From an uncultured Porphyromonadaceae bacterium (GTDB taxonomy: Bacteria > Bacteroidota > Bacteroidia > Bacteroidales > Muribaculaceae): a stretch of DNA of 9,352 bases. Positions 1 to 6,929 of this stretch are shown here, piece by piece. The first letter of the stretch is position 1. Every line of letters starts with the position of its first letter. The notes beneath the pieces are model-generated. The model was not told where the DNA came from. It was given only the letters and a program-made list of their open reading frames with translations, and made no database searches. Made by a program: the position numbers and the translations under genes. The stretch covers positions 1 to 9,352 of the forward strand of contig UQGP01000059.1 of NCBI GenBank assembly GCA_900540625.1, given 5' to 3'.

Positions 1-21
1 TTTATGTTTTACAACAGATTT

Positions 22-61
22 AAAAATGGGGCTGCGCCTATTTTGACACAGCCCCGTTTTT
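22..61 (-). terminator. Intrinsic terminator after the MalY/PatB-type gene (bidirectional)
   Basis: A 7-bp GC-rich stem (GGGGCTG at 28-34 pairs with CAGCCCC at 49-55) with a 14-nt loop is flanked by A-runs at 22-26 and T-runs at 57-61. It therefore has a U-tract in either direction. It lies about 40 bp beyond the stop codon of the minus-strand aminotransferase-like gene, so it most likely ends that transcript. It could also stop plus-strand transcription entering from the left. Confidence 0.75.
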
Positions 62-101
62 GTGTATTGTGTATAGGCGCGTTGCGCCGCATTACGTCGT
101 C

Positions 102-1283
102 TTATTCCTGAGTGTAAGTGCGTATACGACGCATACCTTCAGCCAAAAGAGCCCGGGTTGTGGCCAAATTGATACGTACAAAGCCTTCGCCCTCGACACC
201 GTAGGCCGTGCCCGGTTGTATCCATACGCCGGTGTCGCGTCTGAGCGCCTCAGCGAACTCAGCTACCGTCTGCCCGCGTGTTTCGAGTATCTCGCGACAG
301 TCAGCCCACGCAAGATATGTGCCTTCGAGCGGCATTACACGCATCCCGGGAATATTTTGGGCAACGTAATCGCGCACGCTCTCATAATTGGCATGTACGT
401 ATCTGAGCATGGCTTGCAACCACGCTTCGCCTTCGTCGTATGCTTTTTGCAAGGCGATAATGGCAAATGGACTTATATCGCAAGTCTCGTTGTCGTTGAT
501 GGCTCGATTGATGAGACGATGCAGACGTGCGTCTTTGACCACGATATTAGCCACCTGCAAGCCGGCGAGATTGAAAGCCTTACTTGGCGAGACCATAGTG
601 ATGCAGTCGCCGTCGCACAGCGTGGCCATGGGCGTGTAATGGTGCGGAGCAAAGGCTATATCGCAGTGTATCTCGTCACTTATCAGGATCACATCGTGCT
701 TGCGGCACAATTCGTAAACGCGGCGCAAGTCCTCGGCCGGCCATACGCGGCCGCCGGGATTGTGAGGGTTGCACAAAATCATCGCCGTACTTTTGGGGTC
801 GGCAAGTGATTTTTCCAACGCTTCGAAATCCATTCTGTACAGGCCGTCGCTGCCCAAGCATAAGGGGGCATCCATATTGCGACATCCTGCATTACGGATG
901 CTTGAGAAAAAGCAGTTATACACCGGGGTCTGCACCACCACGCCGTCTCCGGGACGCGTAACGGCACGCAGCACGGCCGCAAGAGCGGGTAGCACTCCCG
1001 TGGTCGGAATGACCCAATTACGATCTATGTGCCAGTGGTGCCTTCGTTCGAACCATGTGGATATGGCGTCGTAGTACCCTTCGCCGGGAAAACTATACCC
1101 AAAAACGCCGTGGGCGGCGCGATGTACCAGCGCGTCCACAATCTCGGGCGCCGTCTTGAAATCCATATCGGCTACCCATAGCGGTATAAGGTCGTGGCCG
1201 GAGACACTGTATCCGTCCCACTTCATGCTGTCGGTATGCAGCCTATTGACCGGAGTGTCAAAATCGTATCTTTCCATATCCAT
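102..1283 (-). CDS. MalY/PatB-family PLP-dependent C-S lyase / aminotransferase (fold type I)
   Basis: A 393-aa cytoplasmic enzyme of the aminotransferase class I/II fold, full length for the family. Visible landmarks are the N-terminal LWVADMDF (35-42), VYNCFF with the cofactor-stacking Tyr122, CNPHNPGG (171-178), ISDEIHCDI with the pyridine-binding Asp203, and SPSKAFNLAG with Lys235 as the expected Schiff-base lysine. The combination of ADMDF and SPSKAFNLAG is typical of the MalY/PatB branch, whose members cleave cystathionine or cysteine conjugates (beta-lyase) and release pyruvate, ammonia and a thiol. Exact substrate is not deducible; aminotransfer is possible. ATG at 1283 is used; a second Met two codons later is an equally possible start. 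It is the third minus-strand gene after DUF3737 and MATE, 99 bp past the MATE stop. No TAnnTTTG box was found in that gap, so co-transcription is plausible. A terminator follows at 22-61. Confidence 0.9.
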   Translation of the reverse strand: MDMERYDFDTPVNRLHTDSMKWDGYSVSGHDLIPLWVADMDFKTAPEIVDALVHRAAHGVFGYSFPGEGYYDAISTWFERRHHWHIDRNWVIPTTGVLPALAAVLRAVTRPGDGVVVQTPVYNCFFSSIRNAGCRNMDAPLCLGSDGLYRMDFEALEKSLADPKSTAMILCNPHNPGGRVWPAEDLRRVYELCRKHDVILISDEIHCDIAFAPHHYTPMATLCDGDCITMVSPSKAFNLAGLQVANIVVKDARLHRLINRAINDNETCDISPFAIIALQKAYDEGEAWLQAMLRYVHANYESVRDYVAQNIPGMRVMPLEGTYLAWADCREILETRGQTVAEFAEALRRDTGVWIQPGTAYGVEGEGFVRINLATTRALLAEGMRRIRTYTQE

Positions 1284-1382
1284 GGCTGTATTCTGTTTTA
1301 TATGGTTGTATATCGTTTATATTCTGTTATATCGTATATCTCTGTTTTTTGTACTTGTTACATAAGACTTAGAATGTCGGCT

Positions 1383-2852
1383 CTAAGCGTCGGCAGGCAA
1401 AGACTCGGCGGCAATAGCTATGGCGTGTTTCAGCCACCGGCCACGCACAAAGAGTAGAACAAAGAGCGCACCGCGGAAGCACAATTCGATGCACATGGCC
1501 AGCCACACGCCGTACAGCCCCATTGACGGAGCAAGTATAGCGGACAACGTCAGGCGGACAGCCCAGATACTGCCGAAATTGATAAAAGCCGGTACAGTGG
1601 CATAGCGTGCGCCTATGGCGATGCCGTAGCCGACTATGGCGGCGCCAAACATCGGCTCGGCCCAAGCCTCGGTGCGCAAGGCCATGGCTCCTAATTCGCG
1701 GACAGAAACGTCTGGCGTAAAAAAGGCTATCATGTCGTAGGCGCAGAACCACATGACTACGCCAAGTACGCCCATAATGGCTATACCAAGTATCATGGTA
1801 ATACGCCCGAAGCTTACGGCAAGTGCTCGGCGCCCCGCCCCGAGGCTCTGCCCGACAAGAGTTGTAGCGGCCTCGCCGATGCCATAACCGGGCATATAGC
1901 ACAGGCTTTCGGCTGTAACAGCAAAGGCGTTGGCGGCAATGGCGGTATTGCCTAACGGCGCAACGATGGCGGTTATCAGAATTTGAGCACCACACATCAC
2001 TACACGCTCCAGCGCCAAGGGGCTGGCCACGGAAACGGCGTGCCGCATGACACGACCATTGAGACGCCACCACGTCCCGACAAAGCCGCGAGCACGCGAC
2101 CACGGACGCGACAGCGCCGGCGAGCGGCGCAATAGGTACCACAACAGAAATACGCAGCCCACAACTTGGGCCATGGCCGTACCGATGGCGGCGCCGGTGA
2201 CGCCGAGCCCGGCACCAGGCAGTGTCAGCACGCCCCAAGGTGTCTCTATGGCATGTGCCGGGTATATCATAAAGAAGTTGAATACAACATCAAGGGTGCA
2301 CATTACCACCGCTATCACACCGGGAACAAGCATATTACCGCTGCTGCGCAGCATCGCCCCGGCCATGAAGGTAAGGTATACTACCGGCATCGAGGCTCCG
2401 AAGATGGAAAAGTAGGAAGTACTCATGTCGCATACGGCGCCCTTGCCGCCAAGCCAATGCGGCAGCCCGGGAGCAATAGCCACGGCCACCAATGCGACCA
2501 ATATACCGACAGCGGTAACAACGACCGTGCCTTGACGCACCACACTGCGGGCCTCGGCGTCTTTGCCGCCGCCCAGAAGATGGGCTACCTGCACGGAGAA
2601 GCCCATAACCGTGGCCGTACCCAAGCCCCAAAAGAGCCATGTCGTAGTTGCAATAAGTCCTATCGAGGCGGCAGGCTCGGCGCCGAGGTGACCCACCATA
2701 GCAGCGTCGATATATTCCATGAGCAGCGTGGACAACTGGGCCATAATGGCGGGCCAGCTCAGCCGCGCCACCATGGCGAGTTTGCCGCGCAGTGTCGCCA
2801 CACGTGGCGACCGCAATTGCGCCGCGAGGTCTAAACCCGCGCCCCGACTCAT
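1383..2852 (-). CDS. MATE family multidrug / Na+-coupled efflux transporter
   Basis: A 489-aa inner-membrane protein with the repeated long hydrophobic segments expected of a 12-helix MATE exporter, which moves cationic drugs or metabolites out in exchange for Na+ or H+. The first helix region carries WPAIMAQLSTLLMEYIDAAM followed by VGHLG, matching the family's conserved D-x-x-MVGxLG segment near residue 50. Other MATE-like stretches are the GLGTATVMGFSVQVAHLLGG segment near residue 80 and MPGYGIGEAATTLVGQSLGAG in the second half. Length is slightly above the usual 440-460 aa because of a hydrophilic N-terminal stretch of about 25 residues; Met27 is an alternative start. The ATG overlaps the stop codon of the DUF3737 gene by 4 bp (ATGA at 2852-2849), which points to translational coupling and favours the longer start. 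Substrate is unknown. A sampled 60-base line (1621-1680) has 40 G+C, clearly richer than the operon at 4047-7976. Confidence 0.92.
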   Translation of the reverse strand: MSRGAGLDLAAQLRSPRVATLRGKLAMVARLSWPAIMAQLSTLLMEYIDAAMVGHLGAEPAASIGLIATTTWLFWGLGTATVMGFSVQVAHLLGGGKDAEARSVVRQGTVVVTAVGILVALVAVAIAPGLPHWLGGKGAVCDMSTSYFSIFGASMPVVYLTFMAGAMLRSSGNMLVPGVIAVVMCTLDVVFNFFMIYPAHAIETPWGVLTLPGAGLGVTGAAIGTAMAQVVGCVFLLWYLLRRSPALSRPWSRARGFVGTWWRLNGRVMRHAVSVASPLALERVVMCGAQILITAIVAPLGNTAIAANAFAVTAESLCYMPGYGIGEAATTLVGQSLGAGRRALAVSFGRITMILGIAIMGVLGVVMWFCAYDMIAFFTPDVSVRELGAMALRTEAWAEPMFGAAIVGYGIAIGARYATVPAFINFGSIWAVRLTLSAILAPSMGLYGVWLAMCIELCFRGALFVLLFVRGRWLKHAIAIAAESLPADA

Positions 2853-3712
2853 GCGTCGGCGCTGCCGGTGGTGACTATGCGGCAGTCGGCGGGCGACTGG
2901 ATGTTCTCGTCAAGTATCACCTCGCCCACGCTGTCACAATAGATGTATCCGTGGCGCGGATTCTTGATACTGGTGACATGTCCGTGCAGCCCGGCACGCA
3001 CGTCCGAGTCCTCGAAGGCCAAGTCGGCGTCTTCGCCGAAGGTGCAGTTCTCGAGCACCAAGTCGTGGCAGTAGCACAAGGGCTGAGTGCCGGTGATATG
3101 GCAGTTGACAAGGCGCAGGCCGTGCGAATACCAACCGAGGTACTCGCCGTGCAGCTCGCTGTCGCGCACAGTGACGCCCACGGTGTTCCACAGGGCGTCT
3201 TTGCTGTAAATCTTGGCGTTACGTATCAACACGTCGTGACAGTACTGGAAGGAATAATTGCCGTGCTGCTCGTAGCGGTCGATGACCACGTGGTCGGTGT
3301 GCATAAACAGGTAGTCGGCATTGAACATCTTGACGTCTTCGAGGGTGACGTCGCTGCAATGCCACAGGGTTTCCTGCGCATTTGGGAATTCGACACCGCT
3401 GATATACAGCCCTTTGAGTTCGCGGAACATCTTGGGCGCTTCGACTCGGCAGTTGCGCATAACGCAGTCTCGGCTGTACCACAGCGCGGCACGTGCGCCC
3501 TCGGTGAAGTAGCAGTCTTCGACCTCAAAGTTGCGTGCATGCCAGAAGGGGTACTTGCCGCGAAACTCGCAGTGGCGTGCCACGATGTCTCGCGTGGCTT
3601 TCAAGGCACTTTCACCGGGGTTGATGATTACATGCTCCAGTTCCAGGTCATGAGCAGCAAACAACGGCCGTTCGCCACCGTATTCCTTATTCTCTATCTT
3701 TGTCTTTCCCAT
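2849..3712 (-). CDS. DUF3737 family protein (predicted right-handed beta-helix)
   Basis: A 287-aa protein starting MGKTKIENKEYGGERPLFAA; the frame is open further upstream to 3766, but those 18 codons overlap a promoter-like box (3755-3763), so the Met at 3712 is preferred. The whole chain is built of units of about 20-22 residues of the pattern C/H-x-D-(L/V)-x-L-x-(N/D)-C-x-(aromatic), for example CHDLVLENCTF, SRDCVMRNCRV and CSDVTLEDVKM. This regular spacing is what a right-handed parallel beta-helix gives. It matches my recollection of the DUF3737 family, which has no established biochemical role. There is no signal peptide or membrane segment, so it should be cytoplasmic. It is first in a set with the MATE exporter (4-bp overlap). 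A carbohydrate-related or structural role is possible but only a guess. Confidence 0.85.
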   Translation of the reverse strand: MGKTKIENKEYGGERPLFAAHDLELEHVIINPGESALKATRDIVARHCEFRGKYPFWHARNFEVEDCYFTEGARAALWYSRDCVMRNCRVEAPKMFRELKGLYISGVEFPNAQETLWHCSDVTLEDVKMFNADYLFMHTDHVVIDRYEQHGNYSFQYCHDVLIRNAKIYSKDALWNTVGVTVRDSELHGEYLGWYSHGLRLVNCHITGTQPLCYCHDLVLENCTFGEDADLAFEDSDVRAGLHGHVTSIKNPRHGYIYCDSVGEVILDENIQSPADCRIVTTGSADA

Positions 3713-3754
3713 ATAATTATCCAGTCTATATTGCGTGTTGTTTTGCTTTGTTTT

Positions 3755-3763
3755 GCAAATATA
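3755..3763 (-). promoter_or_regulatory. Putative -7 promoter element for DUF3737-MATE transcription
   Basis: On the minus strand 3763-3755 reads TATATTTGC, a full match to the Bacteroidota -7 consensus TAnnTTTG. It lies 42 bp upstream of the preferred DUF3737 start. A TTTG at the usual -33 distance is not evident, so the call rests on the -7 box and position only. If real, transcription starts near 3750 and excludes the longer open frame to 3766. Confidence 0.5.
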
Positions 3764-3830
3764 CAAAGTATTTTCGAGACAGTTCCTTCACTTAACATTG
3801 CTTAATCCTTACCGTTCCCCATCTGTCTGA

Positions 3831-3876
3831 ATGTCCGCGTATTTTGCAGCCAAGTAATCTGTACATGTCCGCGTAT
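3831..3876. repeat. 12-bp perfect direct repeat, ATGTCCGCGTAT x2
   Basis: ATGTCCGCGTAT occurs at 3831-3842 and again at 3865-3876, 34 bp start to start, roughly three helical turns. It lies upstream of the DUF3737 promoter-like box and downstream of the operon terminator on the minus strand. It could be a pair of regulator half-sites or a remnant duplication; neither is proven. Confidence 0.6.
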
Positions 3877-3907
3877 GCCTCCCGGCAAGCAATGAAGTAT
3901 ACCGACG

Positions 3908-3948
3908 AAAACGGGGAGCGACCGACACTAAAGCCGCTTCGCTCCCCG
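3908..3948 (-). terminator. Putative intrinsic terminator of the KAP operon
   Basis: A 10-bp GC-rich stem (3912-3921 with 3939-3948; CGGGGAGCGA / TCGCTCCCCG) encloses a 17-nt loop. Read on the minus strand it is followed by a short T-run (3911-3908). It lies about 100 bp past the stop codon of the last operon gene. The U-tract is only four residues, so efficiency may be modest. On the plus strand no T-run follows. Confidence 0.5.
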
Positions 3949-4046
3949 CTCCATCATTCGCTTATTTGACGTCCCGAAATCGGACTGACGTCTTATCGGA
4001 GTCTGACGGCAAGTCTTGTTGCTACTTTGGTTATGAGAAACATAAG

Positions 4047-4595
4047 TTAGTACGAGCAGACAGCTCGGACTGATGCGTTTTTATTAGTAGGAGTAAAACC
4101 AGTACAACTCGGCATTATCTCCGCATAATTGTAAGGGTCATCATTATATCGGGACCCGACACTCAAAAAATCTTCTTCCAACCATAAATAATGCCAACCA
4201 CCATTCATGTAGCCCTCAGAATAAAGTCTATTATATCGCAGGCTTATGCTATTACCATTCGTGGCTATAAATTTCACATAACGGTTAGGTTGAATAACTA
4301 TTTTACACTGTGATACCAATTCTTTGGCATCTTCTTTTGTTGGTAGACGATAACGACTGCTCTGATTCTTCACCGCCGTATTGGCATAAGAATATGCACA
4401 GCCGGATGACGCTTCCGACTTTGCCCACATTACGCTGAGGCCCATGTCCACTAAGTCATCAGTAGACCTGTCTATTGTCAGGCTATCGGCAGCCTGCACG
4501 GACAAGGTATTGCCTTTCCATATATATACGGTGTTCTGCGAGTATGCGGCGAGTACGCATACAAGCGTTACGATTAGTGTCAGTATTCGTTTCAT
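4047..4595 (-). CDS. Short secreted protein with a degenerate FISUMP-like domain
   Basis: A 182-aa protein with a Sec signal peptide (hydrophobic residues 4-18, likely cut just before Gln20). After it comes VYIWKGNTLSVQAADSLTI (23-41), the short beta-type segment often seen right after the signal in Bacteroidales surface proteins. The main domain has MGLSVMWA (51-58), YRLPTKEDAKELVSQCK (82-98), NGNSISL (113-119) and C-terminal ASVRAV (174-179). These are the same landmarks, in the same order, as in the first gene of this operon, but the middle part that carries the NYYAWGE block there is missing. It is the last gene of the operon, 9 bp after the preceding stop codon. It is the most AT-rich gene in the window (line 4261-4320 has 19 G+C of 60). 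Function unknown; periplasmic or surface location is inferred. Confidence 0.8.
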   Translation of the reverse strand: MKRILTLIVTLVCVLAAYSQNTVYIWKGNTLSVQAADSLTIDRSTDDLVDMGLSVMWAKSEASSGCAYSYANTAVKNQSSRYRLPTKEDAKELVSQCKIVIQPNRYVKFIATNGNSISLRYNRLYSEGYMNGGWHYLWLEEDFLSVGSRYNDDPYNYAEIMPSCTGFTPTNKNASVRAVCSY

Positions 4596-4604
4596 TTCTT
4601 TATG

Positions 4605-5090
4605 TTATTTGGTTATGAACTTGAATGATACGCCGCCGGAAGTGCGTATGATGTACACGCCGGAGGAAGGCATAGTCATTCGTAGAGTTTCGTTGTCGGC
4701 GTTTGCCCGGGCGGTGCATACACTACGTCCGTCGGAGGTATAGGCCGTGACGGTCTCTCCGGCTTCGAGGCCGGAGACCTCAACGCTATTGTCGATTATC
4801 GTGAACAGGACGTCCGCCTTTTTATCAATGGTCGGGGATTCTATACCGCCGCCATCGACATTACCGCTGTATATGCTTGCTATATTGCTATAGCTATATG
4901 ATACAGTCGTTTTGTCCGTGACTATTTCCAATGAGGAAGAATGCGGAAGTATCTTCGGCTTGCTCTCAAGGGCAAACCCTACGGTGGAACCGTCTCTGAG
5001 ACGCAGGATTATTCCGGGCTGCGTCTCGGCCATAGCCGATGTGGTGATTGCCAGCATCACGACTATGATTAGGTATTTGAGTCTTTTCAT
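4605..5090 (-). CDS. Small secreted protein with T9SS-tail-like C-terminal domain
   Basis: A 161-aa protein with a clear signal peptide (KR then hydrophobic 5-18, cleavage after AMA at 21). The mature N-terminus, IILRLRDGSTVGFALESKP (27-45) followed by LEIVTDKTTVSYSYSNIASI, resembles the short L-x-DG-x-x-x-x-(F/Y)-A-L module common in Bacteroidales exported proteins. The C-terminal 70 residues (VEVSGLEAGETVTAYTSDGR ... GVYIIRTSGGVSFKFITK) look like the type-A secretion tail of the type IX system: a beta-sandwich with an SDGR turn, a GVYIIR strand and a terminal Lys. It could therefore be a T9SS cargo or, in a host without T9SS, a relic of that domain. There is no catalytic domain between the two modules. 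It is third in the operon, 16 bp after the KAP gene and 9 bp before the next. No function is assigned. Confidence 0.8.
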   Translation of the reverse strand: MKRLKYLIIVVMLAITTSAMAETQPGIILRLRDGSTVGFALESKPKILPHSSSLEIVTDKTTVSYSYSNIASIYSGNVDGGGIESPTIDKKADVLFTIIDNSVEVSGLEAGETVTAYTSDGRSVCTARANADNETLRMTMPSSGVYIIRTSGGVSFKFITK

Positions 5091-5106
5091 AACTTGTGTG
5101 TGTTGA

Positions 5107-6918
5107 TTATTTTTGTTTGCTTACTTGCTTGATTTCGATACCGACAGATTTGCAACGCTCAAGGAACATCGCAAATTCGGCTTCTTTGCCATTTGACATC
5201 AACGGCCAATTGGAGCTAATCAGGAAACGGGTGCCGTCTCCGGACTCAATGGCGTCTTTCTCGGAGTATTTACCGAAAAAGTCCACCTTACCCTTTTCTT
5301 TCATCTTGGCATAATAGTCTACATACTTCATAAAACGCCGAGCCATATTTGTCTGCACCCGGAACGTCTCGCACAACTCATCATAAGTGACTTGCGGATG
5401 CGCCTTTATATAGTCGGTAACAACTTGGCGGACAAGGTCGGTCTTTTTGCTGTACTCGACATCCCTGTATACATAGTTGCTCAGGTCGCGGTTAAACTTA
5501 TATTCCTTAATCGGCGATGTATTCTCCGAGGACTGGACGCTCGTCACATTGGACAAGCGAAGCAAGTCGGACATAACATCTTCAATTGATGCTTCGCCCA
5601 CCAAAGACCTGATGCAAGACAACAGGCGCGAAATGCCGAAGCATCGCTTGCTGAGATACGGGTCAGACTTGCACATACGGTACAACACCATTTCCCAATC
5701 CTCGTCGAACTCCTCCAATTTGGTAAGTTCGTCTCCTTCCTCCTCGGTGAGTACCGGCAGCTTGAGGTGCGTGGCTGTGGCATTATCCCAGTGTGTGAAG
5801 TCCGGGAAAGATATCAGACGGCCATAGACGCCCGGATAGGCTATCTGGATGCACACTATAGCGAATTTCAGCAACTTTGCTTCATGGTCGTTCACACCTT
5901 CGACGCCTTTGCTATTAGCTGTCAGGATAGATATCAGTGACAGCGTATTTATTAGGCGCTTCAGCGAACGAGGATTCGATCCTATCGAGTTGCCTATTAT
6001 GTCCGCCACCTGCCTTGAAGTGTCATCATTGTACTCTTTCTCGTCAAAGAAGCCGATGGAACACAGCGAAGTCTTCATAAACCCGTCCACCGCATACGTT
6101 GCAACCGGCATCGTAAACGGTAATTGGATAATCTTATCGAAGAACGAGCGGAATTCGTGGGAATTGGCCTCGCTAAACTCGCCAAATTTCGGTTTAAGCC
6201 CCTTGATAACGACATCGTAATCGATGGCAAGGACAAAGACGCATCCTTCGATGTCGAAGATGTTCTTCAGCAATTCAAGTAACTCTACCGCAAGAGCCGG
6301 GTCTATGCGGTCAAGGTCGTCTACAAAGACAATGAATCCTTTGACGGGTGTTATTGTTTCCTCGTGCTGCTTAATCACATCGTTGACAAGGATTTGGATT
6401 TCCTTCTTCAAGGCATTGATGGTCGAGTCTTTGGCGCTATCACCTTTCAGCTCGTCCATTATATCACCATTGACTCCGGCTTTTTCCAAAGCAAGCTTTG
6501 CTCCGAAGGTGGCGAAACGCCGCATAAGGTTGCCGATGGCCTTAATGCGTTCCGTAAGATTGTCGGCTTCGTTGCAAACGGCAATCTGCCTAATAATGCT
6601 GCAAAGGATGTCAAGGACAGCCTCCTGCGGCGTCTTCATCAGCGAATAGTGCCACGTATTTATCCATACGGGCAGGAACTTATCGTTCGACTTGTCGCCT
6701 GACTTATCGTCCTTACCATGACAAAGTATGCCACGCAGGTTATTCATCAACGAGGTCTTGCCCGACCCCCATTCGCCTTGTAGCGCGATAGTCATAGGGG
6801 TCTGCGCCGACTGGATAAAGGAAGCAAGAGCATTGGCGTAGTTACCCATACCCAAGCTGTCCGCATCCTTCTCGGTTATCGGACGGTCAACAACGTTGGA
6901 GATTTTCTGATTGCCCAT
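5107..6918 (-). CDS. KAP family P-loop NTPase (soluble form)
   Basis: A 603-aa protein. N-terminal NTPase domain: Walker A GEWGSGKT (48-55), the family's VWINTWHY segment (84-91), Walker B FIVFVDDLDRIDP (195-207, acidic Asp200/Asp201/Asp203), VLAIDYDVV (229-237), FFDKIIQLPF (259-268) and NPRSLKRLIN (315-324), a sensor-2-like segment with Arg317 and Arg321. These order and spacing features identify a KAP NTPase (STAND/AAA-related; PifA of plasmid F is a family member). Many KAP proteins carry two membrane helices between Walker A and B; residues 104-190 here are charged and helical, so this one should be cytosolic. The C-terminal part (about 485-603) has YSKKTDLVRQVVTDYIKAHP, TYDELCETF and a final GIEIKQVSK, suggesting a small winged-helix-like module; this is inference. 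ATG at 6918 lies 11 bp past the upstream stop. It is the only non-exported product in its operon. A phage-defence role is possible but unproven. Confidence 0.9.
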   Translation of the reverse strand: MGNQKISNVVDRPITEKDADSLGMGNYANALASFIQSAQTPMTIALQGEWGSGKTSLMNNLRGILCHGKDDKSGDKSNDKFLPVWINTWHYSLMKTPQEAVLDILCSIIRQIAVCNEADNLTERIKAIGNLMRRFATFGAKLALEKAGVNGDIMDELKGDSAKDSTINALKKEIQILVNDVIKQHEETITPVKGFIVFVDDLDRIDPALAVELLELLKNIFDIEGCVFVLAIDYDVVIKGLKPKFGEFSEANSHEFRSFFDKIIQLPFTMPVATYAVDGFMKTSLCSIGFFDEKEYNDDTSRQVADIIGNSIGSNPRSLKRLINTLSLISILTANSKGVEGVNDHEAKLLKFAIVCIQIAYPGVYGRLISFPDFTHWDNATATHLKLPVLTEEEGDELTKLEEFDEDWEMVLYRMCKSDPYLSKRCFGISRLLSCIRSLVGEASIEDVMSDLLRLSNVTSVQSSENTSPIKEYKFNRDLSNYVYRDVEYSKKTDLVRQVVTDYIKAHPQVTYDELCETFRVQTNMARRFMKYVDYYAKMKEKGKVDFFGKYSEKDAIESGDGTRFLISSNWPLMSNGKEAEFAMFLERCKSVGIEIKQVSKQK

Positions 6919-6929
6919 AGCTTCAATTA

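Larger units (their letters stand above)
3713..4046. other. Non-coding gap between DUF3737 and the KAP operon
   Basis: No protein gene is supported in these 334 bp. The stretch holds the DUF3737 promoter-like box (3755-3763), a perfect 12-bp direct repeat (3831-3842 and 3865-3876), a GC-rich hairpin that probably terminates the minus-strand operon (3908-3948), and an imperfect repeat near 3968-4008 in which GACGTC occurs twice (3968-3973, 3987-3992). Nothing else stands out. Confidence 0.6.

Noticed and set aside
60..809. 249-codon plus-strand open frame
   Set aside because: It is antisense to the MalY/PatB-type gene, whose PLP motifs are unmistakable, and its translation shows no family features.
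1284..1382. Promoter for the MalY/PatB-type gene in the 99-bp AT-rich gap
   Set aside because: The gap has repeated TATATCG-like stretches but no TAnnTTTG box on the minus strand, so no promoter is claimed.
1369..2238. 289-codon minus-strand open frame overlapping the MATE gene
   Set aside because: It is an out-of-frame reading of GC-rich MATE sequence, rich in Arg, Cys and His without membrane helices or motifs.
2792..3805. 337-codon plus-strand open frame opposite DUF3737
   Set aside because: It mirrors the beta-helix repeats of the real gene on the other strand and runs through its promoter region; the DUF3737 pattern decides the strand.
3908..3948. Same hairpin as a plus-strand terminator
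   Set aside because: No T-run follows on the plus strand and no plus-strand gene ends nearby.
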